A DNA stretch of 64,000 bases from JAGVYF01 sp041650315 (GCA_041650315.1 JBAZLJ010000002.1:124001-188000), one strand, 5' to 3'. Numbered from the stretch's first letter, positions 33,240 through 43,479 are shown. Numbers and translations are program-made. The notes: a model not told the origin generated them from the sequence alone.

Positions 33240-35495
33240 TCAGAATAATTCTTTCAAATATTTACCGGTGTAGCTATTTCCGCATTTAATCAATTCTTCA
33301 GGAGTTCCTTCAAATAATATCTCTCCGCCCTTAGAACCGCCTTCAGGACCAAGATCTATCACCCAATCAGCATGTTTTATAACGTCGAGATTATGCTCAA
33401 TCACAACAACAGTATTGTCATTATTAACTAGATTCTTTATTATTTTCATTAACTTATCAATATCAGCCATATGGAGCCCAGTTGTTGGCTCATCCATAAC
33501 ATACACATTTCCTTTTTTATGCAATTCAGATGCCAGTTTAATTCTTTGGCATTCACCGCCCGATAACGTGCTTAATGGCTGACCAAGTTCCAAATAATCG
33601 AGACCAACATCGCATAAAATGCCAAGTTTTCTCTTGATTTCTTTATTCTCAAAAAAATCAACCAATTCATTAATTGTCATATTAAGAACATCAAAAATAC
33701 TTTTTCCCTTATATTTTAACGCTAAAACATTTTCAGTATACCTTTTTCCATTGCATTCATCGCAAGTGACTTTGACTTCATCCATAAAGCTCATTTCGTA
33801 ACTTATTGTTCCGAGCCCCTTACATTTTGGACATGCTCCTTTCGAATTAAAACTGAATAAAGAAGGATTTGATTGTGTTGCATGAGCGAATTCTTTTCTT
33901 ATCACATCAAAAACGCCAATGTAAGTCGCTGGATTTGAACGTGAAGACCTGCCTACCGGCGATTGGTCAATTATGATAGCATCTTCGTTCTCACTGACAA
34001 AAATATCGTTTATCAAACTGCTTTTTCCCGAACCTGCAACTCCAGTTATGCAGGTCAAAACTCCGATTGGAATTTTTGCAGAAACGTTCTTCAAGTTATG
34101 CAAGGATGCGTTCTTAATTTCAATATAATCGCGCCATTTTTTGCGATTATCGTTAATCCCTTCATTCTTATTCAAATATTCAGCAGTTAAACCTTTTGAG
34201 CTCTTTAAGCCGTCAAAAGTTCCTGAATAAACTATCTCTCCTCCTAAACTTCCGGCTTTCGGCCCTATATCAATAATATGCTCTGCGCATTTAATCAAAG
34301 TTGGGTCATGTTCAACCACAAAAACACTATTGCCTTTCTCTTTCAGCTTGAACAGCATTTCAATCAGCTTGTTGATATCCCTAGGATGAAGCCCGATTGA
34401 AGGTTCATCCATTATGTACATCATATCAACCAAATCACAGTCAAGCTGTCGTGCCATCTTCACCCTCTGGCTTTCTCCGCCAGATAATGTCGATACTGAA
34501 CGGTTCAATGAAAGATAACCTACTCCAATCTCTATCAAATGAGAAAGAATCTGCTGCATCTTCTTAACCATAGGTTTCGCTATATCGCCTTCGATAGTCC
34601 CGAGAAAATCATAAAGATCATTAAATTCCATATTGACAAGTTCAGGAATAGTCTTGCCATTGACTTTAACGCTTCTTGCATTTTCATTAATCCTTGAACC
34701 ATTGCATGAATCACAATCAGAATATATGAAATATTTCTCATATGCATTTTTTCTGCCTACAGAAAGATCGTCTTTCGCTTTGTTCACATATATCCTTTCA
34801 AGCTTTCTTATAATGCCTTCAAAATTTTTCTGATATGTGCCAGCCCCATGCGCTTTTACCACAGGTATTGCTTTAGCATAAAGAAAATCATCAAGTTCTT
34901 TTGCGGAAAAATCTTTGAGTTTCTTATCGACATCAAAAAGATTCATTGCCATGAATTCTCGCCAATGCCATCCGTCCACCTTATAATCGGGATGCTTAAC
35001 AGCGCCTTCGCGAATAGTTTTCTCTTTATCGATGATAAGACCTATATCTGCTTTAATTCGTTTTCCCAATCCTTTACAATGCGGGCACATGCCTAGAGGG
35101 TGATTAAACCCGAAAACAAAAGAAGGACCTATGAATTGATCCCCGCATCTCGAAAAAAGAAGCCTCAGATATGTATACAATTCCGTTGCTGTCCCAACAG
35201 TACTTCTTAATGTAGTACCCATCCTCTTCTGGTCAATAACAATCGCAGTAGATATATTTTTTATTTCTTCAACCGGCGGTTTAGATAATTTAGGCATCCT
35301 TGCTCTTGCAAAAGAAGAAAAAGTCTCTATTAATTGCCTTTGAGATTCAGTGTATAAAGTATCAAAAACGAGTGATGATTTGCCTGAACCGGATACGCCG
35401 GTGAATACGACTAATTTGTTTTTTGGGATTTCTAAAGAAATGTCTTTGAGATTGTGCGTCTTCGCGCCTTTTATTATAATTTTATTATGATTCAT
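33240..35495 (-). CDS. UvrA-like ABC ATPase lacking UvrB partner (UvrA2/DrrC type)
   Basis: 751 residues from the ATG at 35495; the longer frame to 35567 has no good start signal. Two ABC domains carry Walker A GVSGSGKSS (about 35) and GVAGSGKSS, and signatures LSGGESQRVKMA and LSGGECQRIKLA. Zinc-binding C-x2-C pairs include CPHCKGLG, CDSCNGSR, CPKCKGLG and CDECNGKR. At ~750 residues it is well below canonical UvrA (~940), consistent with the UvrA2 class that lacks the UvrB-binding insertion. No uvrB or uvrC is in the window. Role may be DNA-lesion or drug-adduct tolerance. Confidence 0.88.
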   Translation of the reverse strand: MNHNKIIIKGAKTHNLKDISLEIPKNKLVVFTGVSGSGKSSLVFDTLYTESQRQLIETFSSFARARMPKLSKPPVEEIKNISTAIVIDQKRMGTTLRSTVGTATELYTYLRLLFSRCGDQFIGPSFVFGFNHPLGMCPHCKGLGKRIKADIGLIIDKEKTIREGAVKHPDYKVDGWHWREFMAMNLFDVDKKLKDFSAKELDDFLYAKAIPVVKAHGAGTYQKNFEGIIRKLERIYVNKAKDDLSVGRKNAYEKYFIYSDCDSCNGSRINENARSVKVNGKTIPELVNMEFNDLYDFLGTIEGDIAKPMVKKMQQILSHLIEIGVGYLSLNRSVSTLSGGESQRVKMARQLDCDLVDMMYIMDEPSIGLHPRDINKLIEMLFKLKEKGNSVFVVEHDPTLIKCAEHIIDIGPKAGSLGGEIVYSGTFDGLKSSKGLTAEYLNKNEGINDNRKKWRDYIEIKNASLHNLKNVSAKIPIGVLTCITGVAGSGKSSLINDIFVSENEDAIIIDQSPVGRSSRSNPATYIGVFDVIRKEFAHATQSNPSLFSFNSKGACPKCKGLGTISYEMSFMDEVKVTCDECNGKRYTENVLALKYKGKSIFDVLNMTINELVDFFENKEIKRKLGILCDVGLDYLELGQPLSTLSGGECQRIKLASELHKKGNVYVMDEPTTGLHMADIDKLMKIIKNLVNNDNTVVVIEHNLDVIKHADWVIDLGPEGGSKGGEILFEGTPEELIKCGNSYTGKYLKELF

Positions 35496-35607
35496 TTTAG
35501 CGATGTGGTTTATGAACATGGTTCGTCTTTTATTTAAATAACTTAGTATAGAATAAAACACCTGCACATACGCAAACTATATAAGCATAAACCACTCTAA
35601 TAATCAC

Positions 35608-35973
35608 ATGGACGTATCAATCATATTAGCAAGATTCTGGGGCAGTCTTTTCATCATACTCGGTCTGCTGTCAATGAGCGCAAAGTTACTGGGCAGAATC
35701 ATAAACTACACAAAAGACAGGTCAATAACAATCACTACCGGATATGTCACGTTCTTATTAGGATTGATCACAGTGATATTGCATAATGTTTGGACTTGGG
35801 ATTGGAGAGTAGCAGTCACAATCTTAGGCTGGACTACACTAATCAAAGGCGTTCTTAAAATTGGATTCCCTGAGCATGTGCATAAAAAGGCGCAGATGTT
35901 TAAGAAACAGCAGAAATTGTGGGGATTCGTGATATTCTTGATAGGCGCAGTATTCTTCTGGATGAGCTACTAA
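35608..35973 (+). CDS. Small membrane protein with four helices
   Basis: 121 residues with hydrophobic segments at about 5-27, 41-62, 66-83 and 102-119. No charged catalytic motif. Divergent from the UvrA-like gene and convergent with the RimK operon. Family not recognised. Confidence 0.65.
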   Translation: MDVSIILARFWGSLFIILGLLSMSAKLLGRIINYTKDRSITITTGYVTFLLGLITVILHNVWTWDWRVAVTILGWTTLIKGVLKIGFPEHVHKKAQMFKKQQKLWGFVIFLIGAVFFWMSY

Positions 35974-35975
35974 AA

Positions 35976-37034
35976 TTATAATCTCTCTATCGTTAATTTG
36001 CCTTTCTCTACGTCGAAGATAAGTTCTTCATCTTCCCGAAAAGAAGTCATTTCTGTGACGAACTCAGGCAGAACTATCATACCGCCTCTTACTTTGATAT
36101 TTGTAGTGAGATGAGTGTTTTTCAATGCGATCTTATCAACTTCTTTATTACTCTTAGAATTCAGATGATCCTGCGTCGCTTTCGCGAGATAACCTGCGAT
36201 CTTCTCAGCGACATTTATGTTGGTCGCAGCAGTTATGCCTTGAAGACCCGGAGAAGAGTTTATCTCGATAACCAATGGACCTTTAGAGCTTTTCAGGACG
36301 TCTACTGCAAGAATGTCTGCATTCACTGCTTTCGCCGCTCCGACTGCCACTCGCTTGAAATCTTCAGGAAGATTAATTGTGCTACATTCTCCGCCGAGAT
36401 GGAAATTTGATCTCTGTTCACCTATTGCCGCTTTCCTTTTCATTGAAGCCGCAATCTCGTCTCCTACTACTATTATTCTATAATCTTCGCATTCTTCAGT
36501 GTCTATGAATTCTTGGATAAGGAATGGCTGCTTGAGAACAGTCAAGGCGTCTAATATTGCAGACGCACTTGCGAAAGATTCGCCGAACATCACGCCCTTG
36601 CCGTGTGTGCCTTCTGGGAATTTCATAACAATCGGATACTTCATTCTACTCAATAAGTTCTTGCCGGTCTCTGCGTTGGATACTATGAAAGTCTTCGGCA
36701 TCGGAACATTCCTTTCTTGAAGCTTTAAATGAGTAAGAAGCTTGTCATGCGCAATTGTGAATATATCCGGTTTCATCGGTAGATATACTCCTCTTAATTC
36801 TAGAATAGATGATATGCTAGTCATCAGCTTTGAATAACGGAATGAGCCTCTGATATATACGCAATCATAATTTTTAATCTCTTCACCATTGTATAGCAAT
36901 TGCGGTTTCTGATGATCGATTGTGACTTCAAAATTCTTGAGATTAAGGAAATCTACTTCTTCGAAACATTTCATCATCTCTTCGAAAATCCATGCCGAAC
37001 TCTTGCTGCCCAACGAGATTATGGCTGCTTTCAT
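35976..37034 (-). CDS. rimK: RimK-type ATP-grasp ligase with AbrB-like tail
   Basis: 352 residues. The ATP-grasp core spans about 90-280: PMPKTFIVS, PIVMKFPEGTHGKGVMF (nucleotide loop), FLIQEFIDTEECEDYRIIVVGD, VDVLKSSKGPLVIEINSSPGLQG (metal site). RimK-family enzymes add glutamate to C-termini or side chains. An extra C-terminal ~45 residues (GGMIVLPEFVTEMTSFREDEELIFDVEKGKLTIERL) look like an AbrB/MazE swapped-hairpin fold. The protease-like partner gene overlaps upstream by 4 nt. Confidence 0.88.
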   Translation of the reverse strand: MKAAIISLGSKSSAWIFEEMMKCFEEVDFLNLKNFEVTIDHQKPQLLYNGEEIKNYDCVYIRGSFRYSKLMTSISSILELRGVYLPMKPDIFTIAHDKLLTHLKLQERNVPMPKTFIVSNAETGKNLLSRMKYPIVMKFPEGTHGKGVMFGESFASASAILDALTVLKQPFLIQEFIDTEECEDYRIIVVGDEIAASMKRKAAIGEQRSNFHLGGECSTINLPEDFKRVAVGAAKAVNADILAVDVLKSSKGPLVIEINSSPGLQGITAATNINVAEKIAGYLAKATQDHLNSKSNKEVDKIALKNTHLTTNIKVRGGMIVLPEFVTEMTSFREDEELIFDVEKGKLTIERL

Positions 37035-37402
37035 TGCAGAATCTCCTTTCCGGTTATTTTCAAAGGATCTATTATGAAATTTCCTTTCTTCAGTATATCC
37101 TGGCCTATGAGTACTTTATAGTTCATGTGGCTCCTGTCACAGATACTGAATTGTGATTCTAATTTTTGATCTGCGAGTTCTAGATTGATGTTAGCCAATT
37201 CCCTTATGCTCCTGCCCAACACTGTGCGGATTCTTTTCTTGAAGCTCTGTTTCTCCACACCTAGCTTGAGCGCCAATTCGTGGTCTATAGAACTGCGTTC
37301 TGCGCCGGTATCTATTCTCGCTAGAATCGGCTCTTGATTATCGCCGATGAGTATCTTAACTGGCTCGATTAGGCCTAGAACTATGCGTGATTCCATAGGC
37401 AC
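37031..37402 (-). CDS. Retropepsin-like protease of the RimK-associated family
   Basis: 123 residues. VLGLIEPVKILIGDNQEPILARIDTGAERSSID contains the DTGA active-site motif of retropepsin-like folds. KVLIGQDILKKGNFIIDP is the second half. This family (annotated as ATP-dependent zinc protease, or RimB-like) is commonly adjacent to rimK, as here with a 4-nt overlap. A plausible joint function is adding and trimming glutamate tails on a target protein (inference). Confidence 0.85.
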   Translation of the reverse strand: MPMESRIVLGLIEPVKILIGDNQEPILARIDTGAERSSIDHELALKLGVEKQSFKKRIRTVLGRSIRELANINLELADQKLESQFSICDRSHMNYKVLIGQDILKKGNFIIDPLKITGKEILQ

Positions 37403-37466
37403 TTCTTTTGTTTCAGAATTTATAAAGATTTATGTGGCAGAAATGATTGTAGAATTAATGGTTTAA

Positions 37467-38960
37467 TTATTTCCCGTTGTCCATCTCTTTCATGAATGGG
37501 AACAAGATAACATCTCTTACTGATTGGCTTCCTGTCAAGACCATGACCATCCTGTCAATACCAATACCGATGCCACCTGTTGGAGGCATTCCGTACTCAA
37601 TCGCTTTGACGAAATCTTCGTCATAAGGATGCGCTTCTTCTGCGCCGCCTTTCAATTGCTCAGCTTGCTGCTCTAATAACGCTTTCTGCCTGATTGGATC
37701 GTTCAACTCAGAATAGCCGTTAGCGACTTCCATGCCTGCTATGTATGGCTCGAATCTTTCTACCCATTTATTATCTCCATTCCTCAAAGTCTTGCATAAT
37801 GGAGTAGACTCCACGGGATGATGAGTTATGAAAACCGGCTGAATCAATTTAGATTCGCAAAGTTCTTCGAAAATGCCTTGTATCATAGTACCGATAGTTA
37901 GATCGCCTTCTATTTCAATATTGTAATTGTGAACAATGCTTTTCAATTCTTCTTCTGTCGCTTTTGATATATCCGGGATGTCTTTAAGGTCAGCAAACTT
38001 GTTGATTGCTTCTATCATAGTCAATCTTTTCCAAGGCGCTTTAACATCTATCTCGTGACCATTGAAATTGATTTTTGTAGTGCCTAACACTTTCTTAGCT
38101 GCATATTCGTATATGTTCTCAGTCATTCTCATCATGTCTTCGAAATCGCAATATGCTTCATACAATTCAACTTGAGTGAATTCTGGATTATGAGTCCTGT
38201 CAATGCCTTCGTTCCTGAAATCTCTTGCGAATTCGTAGACTTTATCGAAACCGCCTACAATGAGCCTTTTTAGATAAAGTTCGTTCGAGATTCTTAGGTA
38301 GACTGGCATATTCAATGCATTAAGATGAGTCTTGAATGGTTTAGCATGAGCTCCGCCGTAGATTGTCTGCAAGCAAGGAGTGTCTACTTCAACGAATTCT
38401 TTGTTGTCAAGGTATTCCCTAATTGCTGAAATGATTTTTGCTCTTTTAACGAAAATTTCTTTGACTTCAGGATTCATGATTAAGTCAACGTAACGCATCC
38501 TGTATCTAAGTTCTGGATCTTTCAAGCCGTGGAATTTTTCCGGCAATGGTCTCAAGGTCTTTGTCAATAGTTCTAAATTCTTGACGTAAACTGTGACTTC
38601 ACCTAACCTTGTCTTGAAAACTCCGCCGTTGCAACCGATGATGTCGCCTATATCGAGATATTTTAGTAAATCGTATTTCTCTTTAATGTCATCTTCTCTG
38701 AAATATGCCTGCACTTTGCCTTTGCCGTCCTGAATATGAGCGAATGTAGCTTTGCCCATCCTTCTGAGCTGGACTATCCTTCCGGCAACGCTTACTTGCT
38801 CTCCGGATTTCTCTTCATTAGCAAGCTTAGCAAATTTCTTGAGAATCTCATCTGAAGTATGAGTGCGATTGTATTTGTAAGGATAAGGATTTATGCCTAA
38901 TTCAATGAGTTTGTTGAGCTTTATATGCCTCTCTTGAATCAGAACGTTTTCTTCTTCCAT
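37467..38960 (-). CDS. lysS: Lysyl-tRNA synthetase, class II
   Basis: 497 residues. N-terminal OB-fold anticodon-binding domain (about 55-150; VSVAGRIVQLRRMGKATFAHIQDG). The class II core follows, with motif 2 FRNEGIDRTHNPEFT and motif 3 GGIGIGIDRMVM near the C-terminus. Many archaea use an unrelated class I LysRS; the class II enzyme indicates a bacterial-type acquisition or lineage-specific replacement. Reads toward the RimK pair but is separated by 64 bases. Confidence 0.97.
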   Translation of the reverse strand: MEEENVLIQERHIKLNKLIELGINPYPYKYNRTHTSDEILKKFAKLANEEKSGEQVSVAGRIVQLRRMGKATFAHIQDGKGKVQAYFREDDIKEKYDLLKYLDIGDIIGCNGGVFKTRLGEVTVYVKNLELLTKTLRPLPEKFHGLKDPELRYRMRYVDLIMNPEVKEIFVKRAKIISAIREYLDNKEFVEVDTPCLQTIYGGAHAKPFKTHLNALNMPVYLRISNELYLKRLIVGGFDKVYEFARDFRNEGIDRTHNPEFTQVELYEAYCDFEDMMRMTENIYEYAAKKVLGTTKINFNGHEIDVKAPWKRLTMIEAINKFADLKDIPDISKATEEELKSIVHNYNIEIEGDLTIGTMIQGIFEELCESKLIQPVFITHHPVESTPLCKTLRNGDNKWVERFEPYIAGMEVANGYSELNDPIRQKALLEQQAEQLKGGAEEAHPYDEDFVKAIEYGMPPTGGIGIGIDRMVMVLTGSQSVRDVILFPFMKEMDNGK

Positions 38961-39051
38961 ACCTGCAAAATAAGCTATATCCTATTATAAAGTTTTCTAA
39001 TAGCAAGATATTTATATCTATAAGTCTATTTTTGAACAAGAGGTGAATTCA

Positions 39052-41304
39052 ATGAATACTAGATTTATCATATTTATCTTACTTTTATCAATTTCTATGT
39101 TTAGCGCTGAAAGCCTAACCTTAAACCCAACAACTCCGCCATCAAACGTCAATTTAAATACTACTTTTCAATTAAAATGCGATTTCGGGGCTAATGATAT
39201 ATTATGTGTCAATGCCATGCATGGAGATAAATATTGTCAAGTCGGGCCTTGGGAAGGTACCTCGGTAGTATTCAATTGTCTTGCAGATAAAGCGGGTATA
39301 AAAGAGAATTACTGCAATATCTTCTATTATGATAAAGATCCAAGATGCGTGCCACAACAAAACATGATTGGGACAACTGAAGTGATAGATTCTAATCCGC
39401 CTCAATCTTTAATTTTCAAAAATGTAAATCCTGCCCCCTTAAAGTTAAATCTAAGCGATAAATTCCAAATCAAATGCGATTATGGGGCAAATGACATATT
39501 ATGTATAAATGCTAGACATGGAGATAAATACTGTCAAGTGGGCCCTTGGGATGGTACTGCTGCAGTATTCAATTGCGTTGCAGACTCCGCGGGAGTAAAA
39601 GATAATTATTGCAATATTTTCGATTATAGCGCTGATCCTAGATGCAAAGCACAACAGAACATGATTGGAAAAACAGAGGTTATGTCTTCGCAAACTATAA
39701 TCAATTCTAATCCCGATAAATCCATATCTTTGGACATGACATTGAATGAACAACTTCCGGCTTGCAGGGGCTATTATTTCAAAGAATGTGATAAAGGTAT
39801 GCCAGAAGAATATTGCACTAAATGCAGCACTCTATCCGATATTGAAATTAAAAATACATTAAGCATGTTGAAGTATTACAATTTCAATAAATTATATCTT
39901 ATATACCATAATCAATTTTCGATTGATGATTATAAAGCAAACTTAATCATTTGGAAAAAATATGGAGATGTATATGGCATAAAACTTGTCCCTATGTTTG
40001 GTTTGATGAATTCTCCAAACTATGAAAATCTAAATGTCAATCTTTTCAATTTTGAAGATAGTCAATTGTTAGACTTAGTCAAATATTCGAATAATCTCTT
40101 AAAAATCAATGAAATCTCAATAGCCGATGTACCGGGCGTACTATCAAAACATATAGTTATGTACCAACATCAAACCGAATTTTTAAAAGCTAATATCCCG
40201 GGATTATATCTTTCCAAAGCGTTTGCCCAACCCTATGAAAATCCTTCTGATGACAATTCGGATGGATATATTATCGATACCTGGACGTATATAATAGCAT
40301 GTTTAAACAATGATGACTGGATGACAAACAAAGCTGCACAGGGATGGACAAGACAAGACCTAATTAATTATATCAAACTGAGAAATAATCAAAAAATATA
40401 CAATGTTTGGGATCTGATAATAGTAGCATGGCCATACGAGAAAACCGAAACTAATAATACTTGTTTATTCGTTGCAGATGATGCTTCACTAAATGATCCA
40501 ACTCCATTAAACAGGAACATACTTGCTACACAATTGATATGCGATTCTGCTAAATACAGCAGTTATTTCAAAGGATTCCATACTGACGGTATGATACTTG
40601 GATTAAGCTCAAATGTAAAAGATGGTAATACTGAACAAAATTTTTATAAGAGCTTGAAACAAGGCAAAGTGTATACGGGTTATTTTAATGCACCACTTAA
40701 TGAAATTAAGTACATTTTCTCTCAAAAAAATCCTTGTGATGGCATACCCCCATATAACTTAAAATGTGTAGATTCAGATAATGGATTAAATTATAATGTT
40801 AAAGGAATCGTTAGCCCAATCGACGGTACCACATCCACAGATGTCTGTTCGGATGTAATTTCAACTGGAAAAGGTCTAGTTGAGTATTCATGCGATACTA
40901 ATGGAATTGCAAAATATACTGGATATATTTGCCCAAATGGCTGCAAAGATGGCTCTTGTATGAATGCTAGTGTCGGTATAATAATATGTCCAATGGATAC
41001 TAAAACATGTCCTGACGGGACTATTCTAAAAAGAATTGGATCAAAATGCACTTTTGCCGATTGTCCTGCTGAAGTGGTACCTACATGCAATGGCTGCTTA
41101 TTAAATAATAAATGCCTCCCTTTTGGAATAAGAACTAGCGGAAAATATTGTGATAAATCTGGAGATATGATTCTTCAGAATGGCAAAAATGTATTTTGCA
41201 ATAATAGTTATGAATGCGTAACTAATTCATGCATAAATAATAAATGCTCAGCCCCTGGAATACTGAGAAGATTTATAAATTGGTTCGGTGCAAAATTTAA
41301 CTAA
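39052..41304 (+). CDS. Large secreted protein with tandem N-terminal repeats
   Basis: 750 residues from the ATG at 39052, preceded by GAGGTG at 7-8 bases. Signal peptide about 1-20. Two ~98-residue copies of a Cys-rich module follow (about 35-210), sharing KCDxGANDILCxNAxHGDKYCQVGPW. The ~320-residue middle alternates helices and strands and could be a TIM-barrel-like domain (unsupported by catalytic motif). A Cys-rich tail (about 600-735) resembles small disulfide modules (CPDGTILKRIGSKCTFADCP). Surface binding or degradation role is speculative. Confidence 0.72.
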   Translation: MNTRFIIFILLLSISMFSAESLTLNPTTPPSNVNLNTTFQLKCDFGANDILCVNAMHGDKYCQVGPWEGTSVVFNCLADKAGIKENYCNIFYYDKDPRCVPQQNMIGTTEVIDSNPPQSLIFKNVNPAPLKLNLSDKFQIKCDYGANDILCINARHGDKYCQVGPWDGTAAVFNCVADSAGVKDNYCNIFDYSADPRCKAQQNMIGKTEVMSSQTIINSNPDKSISLDMTLNEQLPACRGYYFKECDKGMPEEYCTKCSTLSDIEIKNTLSMLKYYNFNKLYLIYHNQFSIDDYKANLIIWKKYGDVYGIKLVPMFGLMNSPNYENLNVNLFNFEDSQLLDLVKYSNNLLKINEISIADVPGVLSKHIVMYQHQTEFLKANIPGLYLSKAFAQPYENPSDDNSDGYIIDTWTYIIACLNNDDWMTNKAAQGWTRQDLINYIKLRNNQKIYNVWDLIIVAWPYEKTETNNTCLFVADDASLNDPTPLNRNILATQLICDSAKYSSYFKGFHTDGMILGLSSNVKDGNTEQNFYKSLKQGKVYTGYFNAPLNEIKYIFSQKNPCDGIPPYNLKCVDSDNGLNYNVKGIVSPIDGTTSTDVCSDVISTGKGLVEYSCDTNGIAKYTGYICPNGCKDGSCMNASVGIIICPMDTKTCPDGTILKRIGSKCTFADCPAEVVPTCNGCLLNNKCLPFGIRTSGKYCDKSGDMILQNGKNVFCNNSYECVTNSCINNKCSAPGILRRFINWFGAKFN
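39166..39675 (+). repeat. Tandem 294-bp intragenic duplication
   Basis: Two in-frame copies about 294 bases apart within the 39052 gene (about 39166-39372 and 39460-39675). They have near-identical Cys spacing at the protein level but clear DNA divergence, so an old duplication. Confidence 0.8.
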
Positions 41305-41371
41305 TTCTTTTATTTTTATTTTTTATATAATTGCGTAATCTATATATACTTATAAAATTAATATATTATTA

Positions 41372-43366
41372 ATGAAAAAAGAGGTGTTAGCGTTAGTTAT
41401 AATAGTGTTTAGTTTAATCTCTATTGTTTCTGCCTACGGCCTCGAGTTCAGTAAGTATGATGAAATTGATCTTAACCTGAACATCAGCTCTTCAGTTTCA
41501 GTTGTCCCCACAGCTACAGATTATGTGATAAAGGATATCATCATGCGTTTCTATCTGTTCCCTGAAGAGAATTGGCAGCAACAAGTCCTCCGAATGGTTG
41601 GAAATCCTACTTTTGTAAAAGAATCAGATACATTGGTCTTTGAATGGAACAATGTGAAACCGCAAGAATTGACTGCGATTGTTGAATCAGATATCCGCAC
41701 ATTGAACAAAGCGTTCCCTGTGCGCGAAAGAGTGCAATTCCCGATTGGAACGCTTACTTCAGAATATTCGCAATGGCTTGCGCCAACTGCTAAAATAAAT
41801 TCCGATGATGATCAAATAATAAAAAAAGCATCTTCACTTGTCGCCGGCGAGAATGATTTGTTTAAGGCAGTTTTTAATTTGGCGAATTTTACAAAGAATC
41901 ATATCAATTATGATTTGAAATATGCCGGCGAAGTCAAATCCGCATTATGGATACTTAATAATCCGAATGGAGTTTGCGGTGATTTCAGCTCGTTGTTCAT
42001 GGCATTGTGTCGCGCAGTCGGAATCCCTACAAAATATGTCACTGGCGTTGCCTATTCAAATGTAGATAATGTTAATAATTTCGTCCCGCATGCATGGGTT
42101 GAAGTGTATTTCCCGGAAATCGGCTGGATACCATTTGATCCAACGTATGGAGAATTCGGATACATCGATCCAACACACATCAAGCTCAAGGAATATGCTG
42201 ATGTTGATACTCCTTCTGTTAAATACGAATGGTCAGGTAAGAATTATGATGTAAAGATAAACAGGATATTGTTTGCCGGACAAATATTGAATAAACGCGG
42301 GGCTTTTGCAGACCCTTTCGCTCTTGAAGTTAGCAAAGAGAATGAAGCAGTCGGATTCGGTTCTTATCAATTGATAAAAGCAAATGTCAAGAACTTAAAG
42401 GATTATTATATCGCGGAACAGTTCTATCTACAAGGACCCCCTGAAATAGAAAATATTGATGCGCAAGTGAAATCCATCCTGCTGAAACCGAATGAAGAGA
42501 AAGAATTGTACTGGATAATCAGGGTTAAGGATTCGTTGAGCACGAATTATATGTACAAGATACCTATCGTAGTCACTGATATACGCGATGTGAATGCGAA
42601 CGTCACATTTGAAGCATATTCCAGCGCGCAAATGTATTCGCTTTCAACAATCGAGGATAAGATCTCGCTTAGCTCTGAAGAGACTGAGAAAACTTATTCC
42701 GCTAATGTCGACTTCTCATGTAATTCCGATTCAACAGAGATATTCGTAGGTGAAAGCGCAGATATAAAATGCCAAATCCTAAATTCCGGTAATGATTTCC
42801 TGAGCGATGTATATTTATGTCTTTCAGATGAATGCCGTACTTTTGATCTCGGCATAACGCAAGGGCGCGAATTCTGGTTCCATAAAGTGTTCAATATATC
42901 TGCAGATTATCTTGAAGCAACTGCTAAGAATGCGATGATTACGCGCTCTGTGAAAATTCCTTTGAAAATATGGAACTATCCAAAGATTGAGATAAACTCA
43001 ATATCTGTTCCTACTTCGGTTAATTTCGGCGATAAATACAACATGAGATTCAGGCTTTCTGTTAAGTCCAATTCCGCGCCTAAAGAAATCTACGTGTATT
43101 ACAATTTTAACAAATATAAAGTAGACGATTTCAGAGTAGAACGCGAAGTAAGCATAAGCGATATCCCCGCATTGGATCTGCTTGAAGGCAAGAATGATTC
43201 GCCTATAATTGTCACGTATAAAGATGCGAAAGGAAACAGCTATAGCGAAACTTATCCCGTTGAAATTAATCTGAATCCATTAAATCCTGTTCAGAAAGTC
43301 ATTGTTTATCTTAATCATGGATTCAATTGGCTTTTCTATCAATTGAAAGACATAATATTCAAGTGA
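41372..43366 (+). CDS. Exported transglutaminase-like protein
   Basis: 664 residues. Signal helix about 1-22. The transglutaminase-like domain (about 160-270) shows the full triad context: GVCGDFSSLFMALCRAVGIPTKYVTG (Cys), PHAWVEVYFPEIGWIPFDPTYGEFG (His and Asp). Beta-rich Ig-like repeats fill the rest (about 330-630). The C-terminus is amphipathic rather than a clear anchor. Such proteins act as extracellular proteases or crosslinkers. Follows another exported protein in the same direction. Confidence 0.85.
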   Translation: MKKEVLALVIIVFSLISIVSAYGLEFSKYDEIDLNLNISSSVSVVPTATDYVIKDIIMRFYLFPEENWQQQVLRMVGNPTFVKESDTLVFEWNNVKPQELTAIVESDIRTLNKAFPVRERVQFPIGTLTSEYSQWLAPTAKINSDDDQIIKKASSLVAGENDLFKAVFNLANFTKNHINYDLKYAGEVKSALWILNNPNGVCGDFSSLFMALCRAVGIPTKYVTGVAYSNVDNVNNFVPHAWVEVYFPEIGWIPFDPTYGEFGYIDPTHIKLKEYADVDTPSVKYEWSGKNYDVKINRILFAGQILNKRGAFADPFALEVSKENEAVGFGSYQLIKANVKNLKDYYIAEQFYLQGPPEIENIDAQVKSILLKPNEEKELYWIIRVKDSLSTNYMYKIPIVVTDIRDVNANVTFEAYSSAQMYSLSTIEDKISLSSEETEKTYSANVDFSCNSDSTEIFVGESADIKCQILNSGNDFLSDVYLCLSDECRTFDLGITQGREFWFHKVFNISADYLEATAKNAMITRSVKIPLKIWNYPKIEINSISVPTSVNFGDKYNMRFRLSVKSNSAPKEIYVYYNFNKYKVDDFRVEREVSISDIPALDLLEGKNDSPIIVTYKDAKGNSYSETYPVEINLNPLNPVQKVIVYLNHGFNWLFYQLKDIIFK

Positions 43367-43479
43367 TATCCACTATTTTTTAATTTTCGCATTAAAATGC
43401 TAGTTTTTGAGCAAAAAGTGATGATTTTTAACAATTTTTGGTTAATTTTGTGCAAAAAATTGCATATTTTACATAATAT

